Below are positions 1 to 10,871 of a DNA stretch of 64,000 bases, piece by piece; positions within the stretch are counted from its first letter, which is position 1; each line of letters opens with the position of its first letter. The stretch spans positions 36,125,980-36,189,979 of the forward strand of contig CM033392.1 in the NCBI GenBank assembly GCA_019426215.1, read 5' to 3'. The notes under the pieces are model-generated. The model worked only from the letters and a program-made list of their open reading frames with translations, was not told the DNA's origin and searched no databases. This DNA comes from Buddleja alternifolia (lineage: Eukaryota; Streptophyta; Magnoliopsida; Lamiales; Scrophulariaceae). The position numbers and the translations under genes were made by a program.

Positions 1-288
1 TCTACTAGAGTATGCATCATATGAGCAAGTCTTTTGGGTTGCATCGATATCCCTTTATCTCGATGAACCCTTTCACGACGTGGACCAATGTTTAAAGATC
101 ACAGCCTTCGAGACATATTCCATCATTGCCACACCCAATGTGCAATGATGTCCCATAGCTATTTGTGATCCTTCGGGACTTTATTCTAAGCCAAAGTAAA
201 AAATAATTTAAGAATAAAGACATGCCACACATAAAAAAGAGATTGACTATATTTATAAGAAAACAATTGTTCAACTCTAGAGTTACTA
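1..288. other. Unassigned sequence, no gene seen
   Basis: No convincing coding sequence. The 60-residue minus-strand reading frame here has no recognisable motif. The stretch lies downstream of the LINE reverse-transcriptase fragment on the minus strand, but it does not continue the RT motifs in any frame I could follow, so the LINE is either badly decayed or truncated here. Confidence 0.5.
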
Positions 289-1192
289 TTACAAAGAATG
301 GCGCCCAATAATTGGTGCGCCGGGTACTAACTCTAACATGCGAGGCTTAAGCTGATTAGCAAAAGCCTGAGACACAATTTTATACAAGACATTACAAAGA
401 CTAACGAGAAGGAATTGAGTAATAAGCTCGGGCTTATCAAATTTTGGAATAAGGACGATATGAGTAAAATTAAAATCAATTATGAAATCTTTATGATTAA
501 GAAAAATCAGCACAGCTTGCGAGATATCATGTCCAATAATTTTCTTGAATTTTTGAAGAAAGAGAGGAGGCATACCATCGGGGCCAGGGGAGATCATAGA
601 TGACATGGAAGAAATAGCATGGGTCACTTCATACGCGGTGAAAGATCTTGTCAAGTTAGCATGTATATTGTTTGACACTCTTGGTTGTACCGTTTCCAAA
701 ACCACATTGATAACTGAACCTATAGGAGAATCGAGGAGAAAATATCAACAAAATAAGGATCAATGATACCCTAAATAGATGGACGAGTAATTAATTTTTT
801 CTTATAGCGACTAGTTGCTCGAGAATGAAAGTACGCTGAATTCTTATCGCTGTGGTCTAACCACTCTGATTAACAACGCTGTTTCTATTTGATTTCTTCA
901 CTCAATAGAAGCTCTTCTAACTCAACACGTAGACATATCTCCTCACCTTTGGAATCAATAAGCTGCTTGCTACTACGCAAGGCACTTAACTCGCCCCCAA
1001 GTTATTTAATCCATTTCGGGAGATCACCAAATCTAAGTTTACTCCAATTTAGTAATCCTACACAACATTCCTCTAAGTTCTCAAAAACCCTACTCATGGG
1101 ATCCGATGTTGATGAAGAGAACTAAGCTTCATTAATGACCTTTTCACATTCATCAGAGCGAATCGACCACGACTCGAATCGAAATGGTCTAC
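289..1192 (-). pseudogene. LINE (non-LTR retrotransposon) ORF2 remnant, reverse transcriptase part
   Basis: Minus-strand remnant of plant LINE ORF2. The longest open piece (289-705) shows the start of the LINE reverse-transcriptase domain: FTAYEV, then SPGPDGMPPLF, then IVLIPK and SLCNVLYKI, which match the conserved RT blocks of L1-type plant LINEs. Upstream (706-1192) decayed sequence still reads as the linker between endonuclease and RT (WLDHSDKNSAYFHSRA, a version of the WLxxGDKNTxFFH motif), with several stops. The protein ends near LVPGAPIIGRHSL, where QSAFVPGR would be expected, so the frame is lost before the catalytic YADD-type box. Its upstream half lies at 14740-15577, on the far side of SIRE-1. 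It is non-functional. Confidence 0.85.
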
Positions 1193-1197
1193 TCCTC
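1193..1197. repeat. Target site duplication of SIRE-1 (TCCTC), left copy
   Basis: TCCTC directly precedes the TGTTGG terminus at 1198. The identical TCCTC follows the other LTR at 14735-14739. A 5-bp duplication is what copia integrases make, and it fixes both ends of SIRE-1. Confidence 0.9.
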
Positions 1198-2716
1198 TGT
1201 TGGTCCCAAGTGGCATATGAAAGGGTCTAGAAGGGGAGGGGGTGTTGAATAGACCCTGAAGTCTTTTTCGACTTCAAAAGATTCGTATTAAAAAAGATTT
1301 TGGACGCTTGGAAAGTAGACGCTTGAAGTGTCTAACGCTTGACTTAAGCGTTCAGTTAAAATATAGGCGCTTTGGCGAAGCGTCTAACGAAGACTGTTTT
1401 TAGAAAGTTAACTTAGATTTCAAGACTTGAATACTACAACCAAATAGGTTTGAGCGTTCACTTCTTTGATCAGTGTTAGCACAGCAGAATAATTTTTGGA
1501 GTCTTCTCTTTGAAAGCTTTAGCGTCATAGAAAGTGTATTTAGTTGCTTAGCGTTTGATTAAGTTTTACTTTATCAGATTATGATATGACAATATGAATG
1601 CTAAAAGTAAAGTAAAGACCAGTATTTGTAAGGTTCGTTGGGTGGTGTAATCCCAACTACGTCCTTCTTCTCCTAGAACACTTGGAGGCAATCCACTAAA
1701 ATGATTCTCAAAGAATCACACAGAATCTTCTACAAATTAGGGAGAGATGGGTGTCGATGACTTGAGCTCCTTGATCACATAGATTTCTGCTCCAAATCAC
1801 TTCAATCCCCTTGCTTCTTTCACCCAGGAATATGGCAAGTATCCAACTTCGACTTCATACAGATCGCGAGGCTTGGATAGGGGTTTTTCTAAAAGCTTTG
1901 TTTGATTTTGATAAAGTTCAAACAACTAGGAATATCTCAGTAGTTATGTGGGTTTCTCCGAAAAGAATGTTTGAGATATTGGGTTGACTGTCTCAGGATT
2001 CAAAGAAAAGCAAAGAGAATATTTTCTTGAAAGTTTTGGCTTTTCTGAGATTGTAAGGAATGAGACTTCAATGCAACAGCAATTCGACTTGATAATTGTT
2101 CTCTATATTTAGCTTGTTGTTGAAGTCCTATTTATAGGCATTCTTGGAAAAAGTGTCTGTTTGACACATGCAAGGCCGCGTGTCTCTCACTTTCGCGAGT
2201 GAACAACTTTTGTCTTTTTTCCTGAAAATCTGCTGCACAAAAGTTGCTACTGCAGTCTTTGAATAGTTGATAGTCCAATAGGGTGGCTTCGCCGTACGTC
2301 TGAACTTATCACATTCAATGCTCTTATCAGCATTTAATGCATTTGAATTAAATGCCCGTTGGTATTTAATGCTTTGAGAATATTTGCATTAAAACTACTT
2401 AGAAATAAATTCAGGTGAAATCACTTCTGTCCTATAAGGTAACACTTGATATTGCTGGTTAATTGGACGCTTGGAGACTTTATCTTCATTCAGAATTCAG
2501 GCGCTTGAGTCTTCAAACTATACTTCTGATAAACTCACCCAGAACATATCAGACGCTTAGTCTAAGACAGCTTAACCTAACAATCTAAAATAAGAATAAA
2601 GCAAAGCCTATTACAAATCTAACGCTTCAAAGTTGAAAAACAAACTTACATATTTTTGGGGTCTAACAAAGGTCCTAATTGTCATCATCAAAACATCTAA
2701 CATGAAATTCCTAACA
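1198..2716 (-). repeat. SIRE-1 3' LTR
   Basis: 1,519-bp LTR, matching 13225-14734. On the coding strand it starts TGTTAGG and ends CCAACA. A TATAAATA box lies on the minus strand at 2129-2136. A 16-bp stretch near 1322-1340 (one extra motif-bearing segment) is absent from the 5' LTR. It holds 13 AGCG/CGCT tetramers by my count, mostly as AAGCG on the coding strand. Confidence 0.92.
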
Positions 2717-2742
2717 ATTTCGACCTTTTTGATGATGGCAAT
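2678..2742 (-). promoter_or_regulatory. SIRE-1 polypurine tract inside an inverted repeat spanning the LTR edge
   Basis: On the coding strand the sequence just upstream of the 3' LTR is AAAAAGGTCGAAAT, a weakened polypurine tract (plus-strand primer). It lies in the loop of a 13-bp inverted repeat: TGATGATGGCAAT (as plus strand, 2730-2742) against ATTGTCATCATCA (2678-2690), with one mismatch. The same arrangement exists in SIRE-2 at 33763-33827. Confidence 0.6.
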
Positions 2743-2948
2743 ACTTACTCTTTTATAGTTCAAGAGTTAGACAGCCAAAATAAAAGTTAGCTTTGATTAG
2801 ATACAATTAGTTAAAGTTAGTTACGCTTCAACGAGATGTTTCAACTGAAAAAATGCATTTTATATATATCAAGGATTACAAGAATTTTTACAACTAAACA
2901 AACACAGATATAAGAGACAAGAATATAGATAATGCAGATCAAAAGGCT

Positions 2949-5900
2949 TTAATGTCTTGGTCTAACTTTGTATCGCTTGGGCATTTCAGCTCGGATAGCT
3001 TCAGCTAGATTATCTTCCAGAGTCATCATCGCTTCATGATCTTTGTTGATTATGAGCTTATTTTCTTCTTTCTGTCTCTTCTTGAAAGCAGTAAAGTGAT
3101 TGTCCCAATCAGTTGGCTCAATACCAATATACCTTAGGCGAATTCTGAAAGATTGGATGAAGTCAGTCAACTTCCTTTCTTCAGCTAAGATTCTTGGATC
3201 TGTAGGTTCTGGAATAGATGTTCTTTGAAGAGGGATGTCAAACTGTTCAAGCAGGGCCCGAGAAGGTATTGGTAGATTTGGATACATTGCTTGTGGGGTT
3301 TCTCTTAGTGTTCTACTAGACGCTCCAGCAGAAGCACTTACCTCAGAAGCAATTATCCAAGAGGGGAGATTTAGCGCAGAAGGAGAAGGAAAAACTTGAC
3401 GCTTAGGAGACGGAGGCTCTTGAGCTCTTCAACTAGACGCTTTCCTCTTTTCTCCTTTCTTCTTCTTTTCCCCCTTATTGCCATCATCAGACTTTAGAAA
3501 ATGATCTGTGAGTAAACTAACCTGATGAGCAATTTGAGACATAGAATCTGTGATGTCGTCCAGACGCTTTTCGAATCGTTCCTGCAGGGCGAGGAGCTTA
3601 ACGCTGGTAGTATCATTCAGAGAAGTCTCAAGGGTTTCAATGCACTTTTCAAGATTTTCTTTCATGGCACGTTGGTTTGCTTGAGTGGCATCATGCATTT
3701 CTTGAAAGTCTTGTTTGCACTCACCAATAGCCGCTTGAGCTGAACTACGCATATGAGCAATCTGAGCGCTCATAACGTGAGTCTCAATTTTTGCCAAATT
3801 GTCTTTAATCCAGTGGAGAGATTCTTCGTTCTGAGTAGCATGGGCACTGATATTCTCCAAAACGGATTTGAGCAAAGGACCGAAAGATTGACTCTCATCT
3901 AGACGAACCACTTGAGGAGCCAGTCGCTTGAACTTGGATGAGTGTTTGTGAGAGTCAATAGGAACTTGATATGCGGGATCAAAGACAGTACCTCGTATGT
4001 CAAGAGAACGATCCTCAGCAATATCATCAGCAATGGGTTCAGGAGCGTCAGGAAGATCCTCTGGTGGAGACGCTTGAACGGGTTCTTCAGCAGACACTGG
4101 AATACTGACTTAGCAGGCGCTGACTCAGGTTGACGAAAGTCATCGAATTAGAAGTTCCAATTTGCCAAATCGGCATAAGAAGTGGACGCAGCTTCCAAAA
4201 TTTTTGTGAGTCTGGTTCTAGTCATACAAGTATTGGAAATGAAAGTGCGAAGGGGACTATCAATGGTCCTGATGTGCATTGGACCAATGATATCTAGCAC
4301 ATGATTCGGAAAGACGTTGGACGGCGCTTGACAGATGGAAAAGATTGAATCTGGGCAGTATTGTCTGGAAAATCCAATCAAGCAGTCAGAAGGAAGAGAC
4401 TTGAGACGCTGATCCTCAGGCACGTAAGCAGCGTAGTACTCTTCTAAATATGGATAGATCGCTCGAGCTAGTCCCTGATTTATTTCTAGCAGTGAGAGGA
4501 CGAACTCATAATGATTGAGTACCTGTTTACGGATAGAAGGGAGCAGAGGATATCCTCGAAAAGAGTTGATGACGGAGCCGTTCCATTGTCAGAGATTGGC
4601 AGTGAAGATTTTGTCGAACAGCGATAAGGGAGTCATAATGTTCACCATCAAATTGAAATTATCCTCGCAGTGGCTCGGAGCGAAATTCAAGCACGATACA
4701 AAAGAGGTACCACTGGAAGATGTTTGAGCGTTGAAAAGTAGAGGAGTATTGGACAATCGGTGAAGCTCTTGACCCAGACACTGCTCAATTTGATGTCTAA
4801 CGAGTGGGAGCTTTAGAACAGGTCTGAAGATAGATTTTCAATACTATTAGCAGTCTGAGGAAAGTGTGTGTAGCCTTCTCTGTTCAAGACTGCCTCTGAT
4901 GGATTGAGAAAGCTAGGGCGAAGAGGCTCGTATACACGAATATTATAGTCTCTGAGAGCAAAACCTGTACTCTTGCTATGGCCATAGTCTAAGTAATATG
5001 GGAGATCCACATCACATCTAGGAGTTCGACCTCCTTTTCTGTCTTGTTGAAGAATGAGAGAGGATGGTATTTGACCAGGAGTTTTTCCCAGTTCAATGGC
5101 TCTATAATACTTTCTCTCAATTTCTATTAGTCCAGCGTTAAACACTGTATCCTTGATTGACGGTCAGAATCAATCAACAGGGCAATGTCATTATCAGCAG
5201 CAATGTATCTTTCTTCATTGTATCCTGTAGGAATGAAATCTTCTTCGAGCGCTGGGGGCATATAGTTGATCGAATGATCAACTGTCTTCAGCGTGTCGAG
5301 TTTGAAGAAGTGCCTAGGCGCTGGAACGTCTTCACAAACGCTTTGACCTTCTGAGCGTGCCTCTGTTATAGCTAGAATAGGGATTGATGTCTTAACCTCT
5401 TTAGTAGCAGGTTCCTCAGCGTCAATTGTAGCAACTTCTGCGGCAACATCTTTAGCAATAGCCACAACTTCTGTCATCTCAACATCTAGGAGGACATCTG
5501 TTGATGCTTCAGCAGCGGCTGGAACTATAGCTGTAATACAAGAACTATCCTCTATAAGAGCAGGATCTTCTACAGATGTAGGAATAGAAATGCTGTGGGA
5601 AGAAATAAACTTACCCTGAGAACTTGTCTCAACAGCAATACTTTGAGCGCTTGGCTCAACAGTCTCAGGTTCTACAGGAACAGGAGCAACTCGACCCTTG
5701 CTAGTCCTGGAATGCTTGAAGATTTTCTTCACGTTGACTCCTTCAACGAGCTTAAGCGGTGGAGCGGGAGGATCAACAGCTGGTTCTTCAAAGTCTATTT
5801 GTTTGATGATCCCTTCCAGCTTCCTCCTCTTGAGGGGTAACTTGTCCTCAGCATCCTCATCGGTTTCCTCATCATCCTTTAGAGGAAAAGGGACAAATTG

Positions 5901-6788
5901 AGCCTTGGGCTTTCTGGGAGCCCTCTTCTTTGTTGCAGCCGGACGCTTCACTGCTTCTTCTCGCACTGGACGCTCTGCTTCCTCATCGGACGCTTGACGT
6001 ACTTCCAGACGCTCAGATAGTGGTTTAGCAGCACCACCAATTTTGTGAGGATTGAAGAGATTATTCAGAATCCTTCTTTCCAGCAACTTGGTCTTATTCA
6101 ACGGGAGATCAGACGAGTATACACACTGTGATTTGTACAGCAGGTCACTTAGAACAAGCCCATAAGGTTTATTTGAGGCGCTTAAACAGTCCCAAAACCT
6201 TCCAAAAATGTACTCACTCCAGTTGATCTTGATGTTGAGGAGTATAGCAGTCATCATCTGAAATTGTACTGGGTTCACCTTATCAAAGGTTCCCACTCGG
6301 TATTCTATGATCTTGCTTGAGAAATCAGCCAACAGTCGATATTTGGATACCAGTTCTTTCTTTTCAAAGTACTGAGTGTAGGATACACCGTCGTACGCAC
6401 TCATGGTTGTCCATGCTTCCTTGATTTGTTTTAAAGTAACACAATCCAATGCCTCACCCTCATTTGGAAGATTGAAGTTCTCGGCAATGTAGGGAGCAGA
6501 CAAAATAAATTCCTTGGGAGCCTCCTTCTTGGATAGAAGAATTAGACAAGAGATAGACTTCTTGTCCTCTGAAAGTTTAGAAGCCTTCCAGAAGGTGTCG
6601 ACTTCAGTCGGAAATAGATAGGAGTATTGGGTCAAGAAAGGTTTAAGCCCAGCTTTGACTACCATGTCCATCATGTCTGTTAGATTGATCTGAGGTTGTT
6701 CATAAAGGAATTTCTAATGGACAACAAGGCCTTCAGTAACCTTGATGGTAAGTTCGGCAGAAGTAGACGAAGATTTCTTTGGTGCCAT
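2949..6788 (-). pseudogene. SIRE-1 additional ORF (aORF) after pol, nuclear-type protein, broken
   Basis: Remnant of one long ORF between pol and the 3' LTR, the position called env-like in SIRE elements. ATG at 6788 (MAPKKSSS), a TGG-to-TAG stop near 6717, then 6674-5127 open for 515 residues, and further pieces at 5145-4813, 4423-4148, 4097-3429 and 3287-2949. Seen in order: an N-terminal globular region (LYEQPQINLTDMMDMVVKAG); a linker with KRPAATKKRAPRKPKA (residues 243-258 of the 515-residue piece) and PLKRRKLE (280-287); an acidic Ala/Val/Glu-rich stretch; a middle domain with RTPRCDVDLPYYLDYGHS; a predicted coiled coil with a Lys-rich end (GEKKKKGEKRK); and a C-terminal domain ending KRYKVRPRH. 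About 0.35 kb present in SIRE-2 is deleted near 4829. I see no signal peptide or hydrophobic membrane segment, so an envelope role is not supported. Function unknown. Confidence 0.75.
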
Positions 6789-7617
6789 TTTTAGTGAAAG
6801 AGATGAACTGAGATTTTCTTTTGATTTGAGAGAGAGAGAATAAATTTTGCAGATATGTTTGAGTAAGAGTAAATGGTTTTTCTGCAGAAATTGTGTTTTA
6901 AATGACATAGCAGTTAATTTTTTTTTAAACTTATGTTCTCTTGTCTCTGTAGGATTCAAACACGTGTAAAGAGTTTTAATCTCAGCCATGAATTCATTAA
7001 CTGCAGATGCGAGTTTTGTGTAATAGAGAGAAGTAACATTTGGTAATTCTCATATATAAAGATTTGACATCCGAGTTAAAAATTTTAAAACGTTTGGCAT
7101 TTTCTGAGTATAACGCACGCGCGCCTGTTTGTACACTGACACGTACACAAACAGGTGCTATCTCTGAACCGTCATTTTGAAAAAGTTTTGATTACCCGCC
7201 AGTTTGATGTGATAGAAGCGTGCAAGTAGAGTACAAAATAAACTTTTGAGTCTATCCACTACTTCAAAAAGCTTGTAAACTTTATGCATGACTTGTAAAA
7301 ATATATTTTTATATTAAGAGTTGAATGGAATTGGTTCAACGCTTAACTGATACCACTTGTTGGTATATGAAAATGAGACGCTTAGGATTGAAAAGACTTT
7401 TATGTTTGAGCGTCCAATATTTTATGCATAAGTAATACTGAGCGTTGATGATCATGCATCTGAAAATTTTGATCATAGACGCTTGTAGTTATGGTCAAGT
7501 ACAACTTTAAGGTTCCCCCTAAATTTGATAACTTGTACCAGTTAGGAAAATATTTTAGACAAAAATGAAGTGGATTCCCCCTAAATTATATGTCTAATAA
7601 AGTATGATGCTTGATGA
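6789..7617 (-). other. SIRE-1 spacer between pol and aORF with two G-rich tracts
   Basis: Non-coding sequence of about 0.8 kb. On the coding strand it contains two copies of a polypurine-like AATTTAGGGGGAA tract (plus-strand positions about 7573-7587 and 7511-7525), just after pol. Both are conserved in SIRE-2 (about 28733 and 28806). The rest is AT-rich leader of the aORF. Confidence 0.6.
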
Positions 7618-8226
7618 TTAAGCGTTTAAATCAATCATACCTAGTTCACTTCTCAAAGTGAGAAAACATTGTTTGTTGAGCGCTTTGGTGAAGATATCTG
7701 CCTATTGCTTGTCAGTTCCAATGAAGTGCATGGAGATATCTTTCTTTTGAACGTGGTCACGAAGAAAATGGTATCTAATGTCAATGTGTTTGGTTCTGGA
7801 ATGAAGAACAGGGTTTTGAGTCATGGCTAGAGCGCTTTGGTTATCACAATGAATGGGGGTTGGACTTAGGATTATTCCATAATCTCTAAGTTGTTGCCTC
7901 ATCCATAATACTTGTGCACAACAACTTCCTGTAGCAACATACTCAGCTTCAGCTGTGGAGGTAGCTATGGATTGTTGTTTCTTGCTATGCCATGAAACTA
8001 ACTTATCACCTAGAAATTGACAAGTACCACTAGTGCTTTTACGATCTATTTTGCAACCTGCAAAATCTGCATTTGAGTAACCAATTAGGTTAAAAGGAGA
8101 ATCCCTAGGATACCATAAGCCCACATTCTGTGTGCCTTTCAGGTATTTAAGGATCTTCTTGGCAACAATTAAGTGTGACTCTTTGGGATCAGCTTGAAAT
8201 CGTGCACACATGCATACAGAAAACAT
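7618..8226 (-). pseudogene. pol: SIRE-1 RNase H (pol C-terminus), one stop
   Basis: Copia RNase H, which removes the RNA template during reverse transcription. Seen: YLKGT, GYSNADFAGCKIDRKSTSG, the SWHSKKQQSIATSTAEAEYVA block and IHCDNQSALAM, with catalytic Asp (NADFAG), Glu (EAEY) and Asp (CDNQ) all present. A TTG-to-TAG stop at 7702-7704 cuts off the tail, which otherwise continues as ADIFTKAL and ends LGMIDLNA with a stop at 7618. It follows the RT piece in the same ancestral frame after a GAA-to-TAA stop at 8308. Confidence 0.88.
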
Positions 8227-8307
8227 AATATCAGGTCTATTGGCAGTAAGATAAAGAAATGATCCAATGATACCTCTATAATTAGTGATATCAACTTTCT
8301 TTCCACT

Positions 8308-9603
8308 TTAATCTTTATCTAACTTAAGCGTTTGGCTCATTGGAATTTTTGAATATGATGCATTTTTCATACCAAATTTCTTAATCATATCTCTTGTGAA
8401 TTTGGCTTGGTTTATAAATATGCCATTATGAAGTTGTTTAACTTGTAATCCTAAGAAGAAAGTTAATTCACCCATCATGCTCATTTCAAATTGTTCTTGC
8501 ATCATTTTCGAGAATTTCTCACACAGACGCTTGTTAGTAGAGCCAAATATGATATCATTAACATAAATTTGGACTAAGAGAATATCTTCGTTATTGGTAA
8601 TTTTTAATAACGTTGTATCAACGCTGCCTTTTGAAAAGCCTTTACCAATAAGAAAGATAGAGAGAGTGTCATACCATGCTCGGGGTGCTTGCTTAAGCCC
8701 ATAAAGTGCTTTGTCTAGCTTGTAAACCATACCCTTACCATGATTGTTGATGAATCCTGGTGGTTGCTCCACATATACTTCTTCTTGGAGTTTACCATTC
8801 AGGAAGGCACTCTTCACGTCCATTTGATATACCATGAACTTATTGAACGCTGCATACGCTAGAAACATGCGGATTGTTTCAAGACGAGCGACAGGAACGT
8901 ATGTCTCATCAAAGTCAATACCCTCCTCTTGGCAATATCCTTGAGTTACGAGTCTGGCCTTGTTTCTTATAACAATGTCGTTCTCATCCATCTTGTTTCT
9001 ATATACCCATCTAGTTCCAATAACTCCTTGGTGAGTTGGCTTTGGTACTAGCATCCAAACCTTATTTCGTTCAAACTGATTAAGCTCTTCTTGCATAGCT
9101 TCAATCCAACTTGGGTCGCTTAGCGCTTCATCCACTTTCTTAGATTCCATTTGAGATAGAAAGCTTGAGAACATAGCCTCATTGAACGTAGCGGCTCTAG
9201 TCCTAACAGGCGCTTCAATATCTCCAATAATCTGCTCTGGTGGATGATCACGCAGCCATAGTCTGTCTGGTTGGAAGGGGTTAAGAGGTTGAATAGGCGC
9301 TTGAGGATCATAGGCTTGACTACCTTCTTGCGTAGGCGCTCCAAGTTCACAATTCCTTGTGTGCTCTTGATGATCACTCTCTTCATGATCATCAGCATTT
9401 CTTACATGATTATCCAGAGTAATCTCACGAGTAATCTTAGGAGGAGGCACTGAGATCTCATCATCATCGTCACTGTCATCATCAATTGTAACCTTAGACG
9501 CTTGATGACATAGATTTTCTACTCCTACATCCTTCATAATAACCTTACTCGGTTCTTGGTTAGCATCATCAAAAATAACATGAATAGATTCCTCAACCTT
9601 CAA
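8308..9603 (-). pseudogene. pol: SIRE-1 reverse transcriptase, catalytic YVDD changed to YVND
   Basis: Copia reverse transcriptase (RVT_2). The first 150 residues are the Asp/Glu-rich linker from integrase ([16 protein letters not shown]). RT motifs follow: [65 protein letters not shown]. The catalytic box reads IYVNDIIFG where SIRE-2 still has IYVDDIIFG, a G-to-A change that should abolish polymerase activity. The piece ends in a GAA-to-TAA stop at 8308. 431 residues open. Confidence 0.92.
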
Positions 9604-9696
9604 TTTGATCTTATTTAGGATGCGAAAATTCTTTCCATTTTTGGCGTAGCCTAGAAAGATTCCCTCATCCGCTTTAGGATCAAATGTCTTTAGGCT

Positions 9697-10305
9697 TTAG
9701 GAACCATTATTATGGATAAAACATTTAGAACCAACGACGTGAAAATATGAAACATTTGGCTTACGTCCCTTCCACAGTTCATATGGAGTTTTCCCATACG
9801 GTTTGTTGATCATGCAACGGTTTTGAGTGTAACAGGCAGTGTTGATTGCTTTGGCCCAAAACCTAGGAGCGAGCTTGGATTCTGCTAACATAGTCCTAGC
9901 GGCTTCCTTAAGCGTTCGGTTCCGGCGCTCAGCAACACCATTTTGTTGGGGAGTTCTGGGAGCTAAATACTCATGATGTATTCCATTTTCTGCACAAAAC
10001 TTCTCAACAATCTTGTTAGTAAACTTAGTACCGTGATCGCTTCTTATTCTTGCAACCTTAAGATTTTTCAATATTTGAAGTTGCCGAATAAGCGTTGTTA
10101 ACTTGTCACATGTTTCATCTTTGGATGAAAGAAATTCCACCCAAGTAAATCGAGAGAAATCATCTACTATCACCAAAGAACACTTCTTACCGCTTACACT
10201 GATCGTTTGAACAGATCCAAACAAATCCATGTGAAGTAGTTCAAGTATTCTAGAGGTAGATAGATGAGGTTTTCTCTTGAACGATGATTTAACTTGTTTA
10301 CCCAT
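9697..10305 (-). pseudogene. pol: SIRE-1 integrase core
   Basis: Integrase catalytic core, which inserts the cDNA into chromosomal DNA. The D,D(35)E triad is intact: Asp in LLHMDLFG, Asp in IRSDHG, and Glu in NGVAERRN exactly 35 residues later. Upstream zinc-finger residues are in the neighbouring 10381-10857 piece and in 10306-10380, where the first Cys of the CxxC pair is changed (RLSDACQ against RLCDTCQ in SIRE-2). A CAG-to-TAG stop near 10380 and a stop at 9697 break the frame. Confidence 0.9.
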
Positions 10306-10380
10306 TTGACAAGCGTCACTAAGGCGATCCTTGTGAAATGGTCCATTTGGTAATCCCTCTACAAGATTTTGACTTATAAG

Positions 10381-10857
10381 CTAAGAGATTGTCTTAAAGT
10401 TGAGGTGATTCATTTTTCTATGCCATAACCAACCCATTTTAGATTCATTTTTAGCAATAAAACATGTTGGGTTGTTATTAAGTGTTGAACCCCAATCTAC
10501 CAAATATACATTGTTAGTCCTTTTACCCTTCAATTTAGTAGACTTAGTCTTAGCGTCATTTATATAGCAATAGTCACTTGAGAATATGACTTCAAAGCCT
10601 TTATCACAAAATTGACTTATGCTTAATAAATTGTGCTTCAGAGCCTCAACATAATAAACATGACTTATCATGATGTTCCCCCTATGCACAGTACCTATAC
10701 CTTTGGTTTTACCTTTGGAATTGTCACCAAATACAACCTGAGGACCATTGGCAGCTTGATAGTTGATCAGAAGATCTTTGGAACCAGTCATGTGCCTTGA
10801 CGATCCACTATCGAAGTACCACACAGATGTGTCGGCTCTAGCTCTAGGTACCTGCAA
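10381..10857 (-). pseudogene. pol: SIRE-1 protease and pre-integrase zinc-binding region
   Basis: Aspartic protease that matures Gag-Pol: active-site block WYFDSGSSRHMTG at residues 13-25, followed by VFGDNSKGK and the HNLLSISQFCDKGF block. The end, LWHRKMNHLNF, is the His-His half of the integrase zinc finger. There is no usable ATG; the frame opens right after a stop that precedes TTGCAG at about 10857-10861, a 3'-splice-site-like sequence. The pol frame is shifted relative to gag. Confidence 0.88.
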
Positions 10858-10871
10858 TCAAAAGTGAAGTT

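Noticed and set aside
2949..6788. SIRE aORF as a retroviral-type envelope gene
   Set aside because: Position fits the env-like label, but no signal peptide, membrane helix or cleavage site is visible and there are nuclear-type basic signals.
9120..9398. 92-residue frame, also at 27028-27306, conserved between SIRE-1 and SIRE-2
   Set aside because: Overlaps the integrase-RT linker in another frame; conservation follows from the real pol frame.
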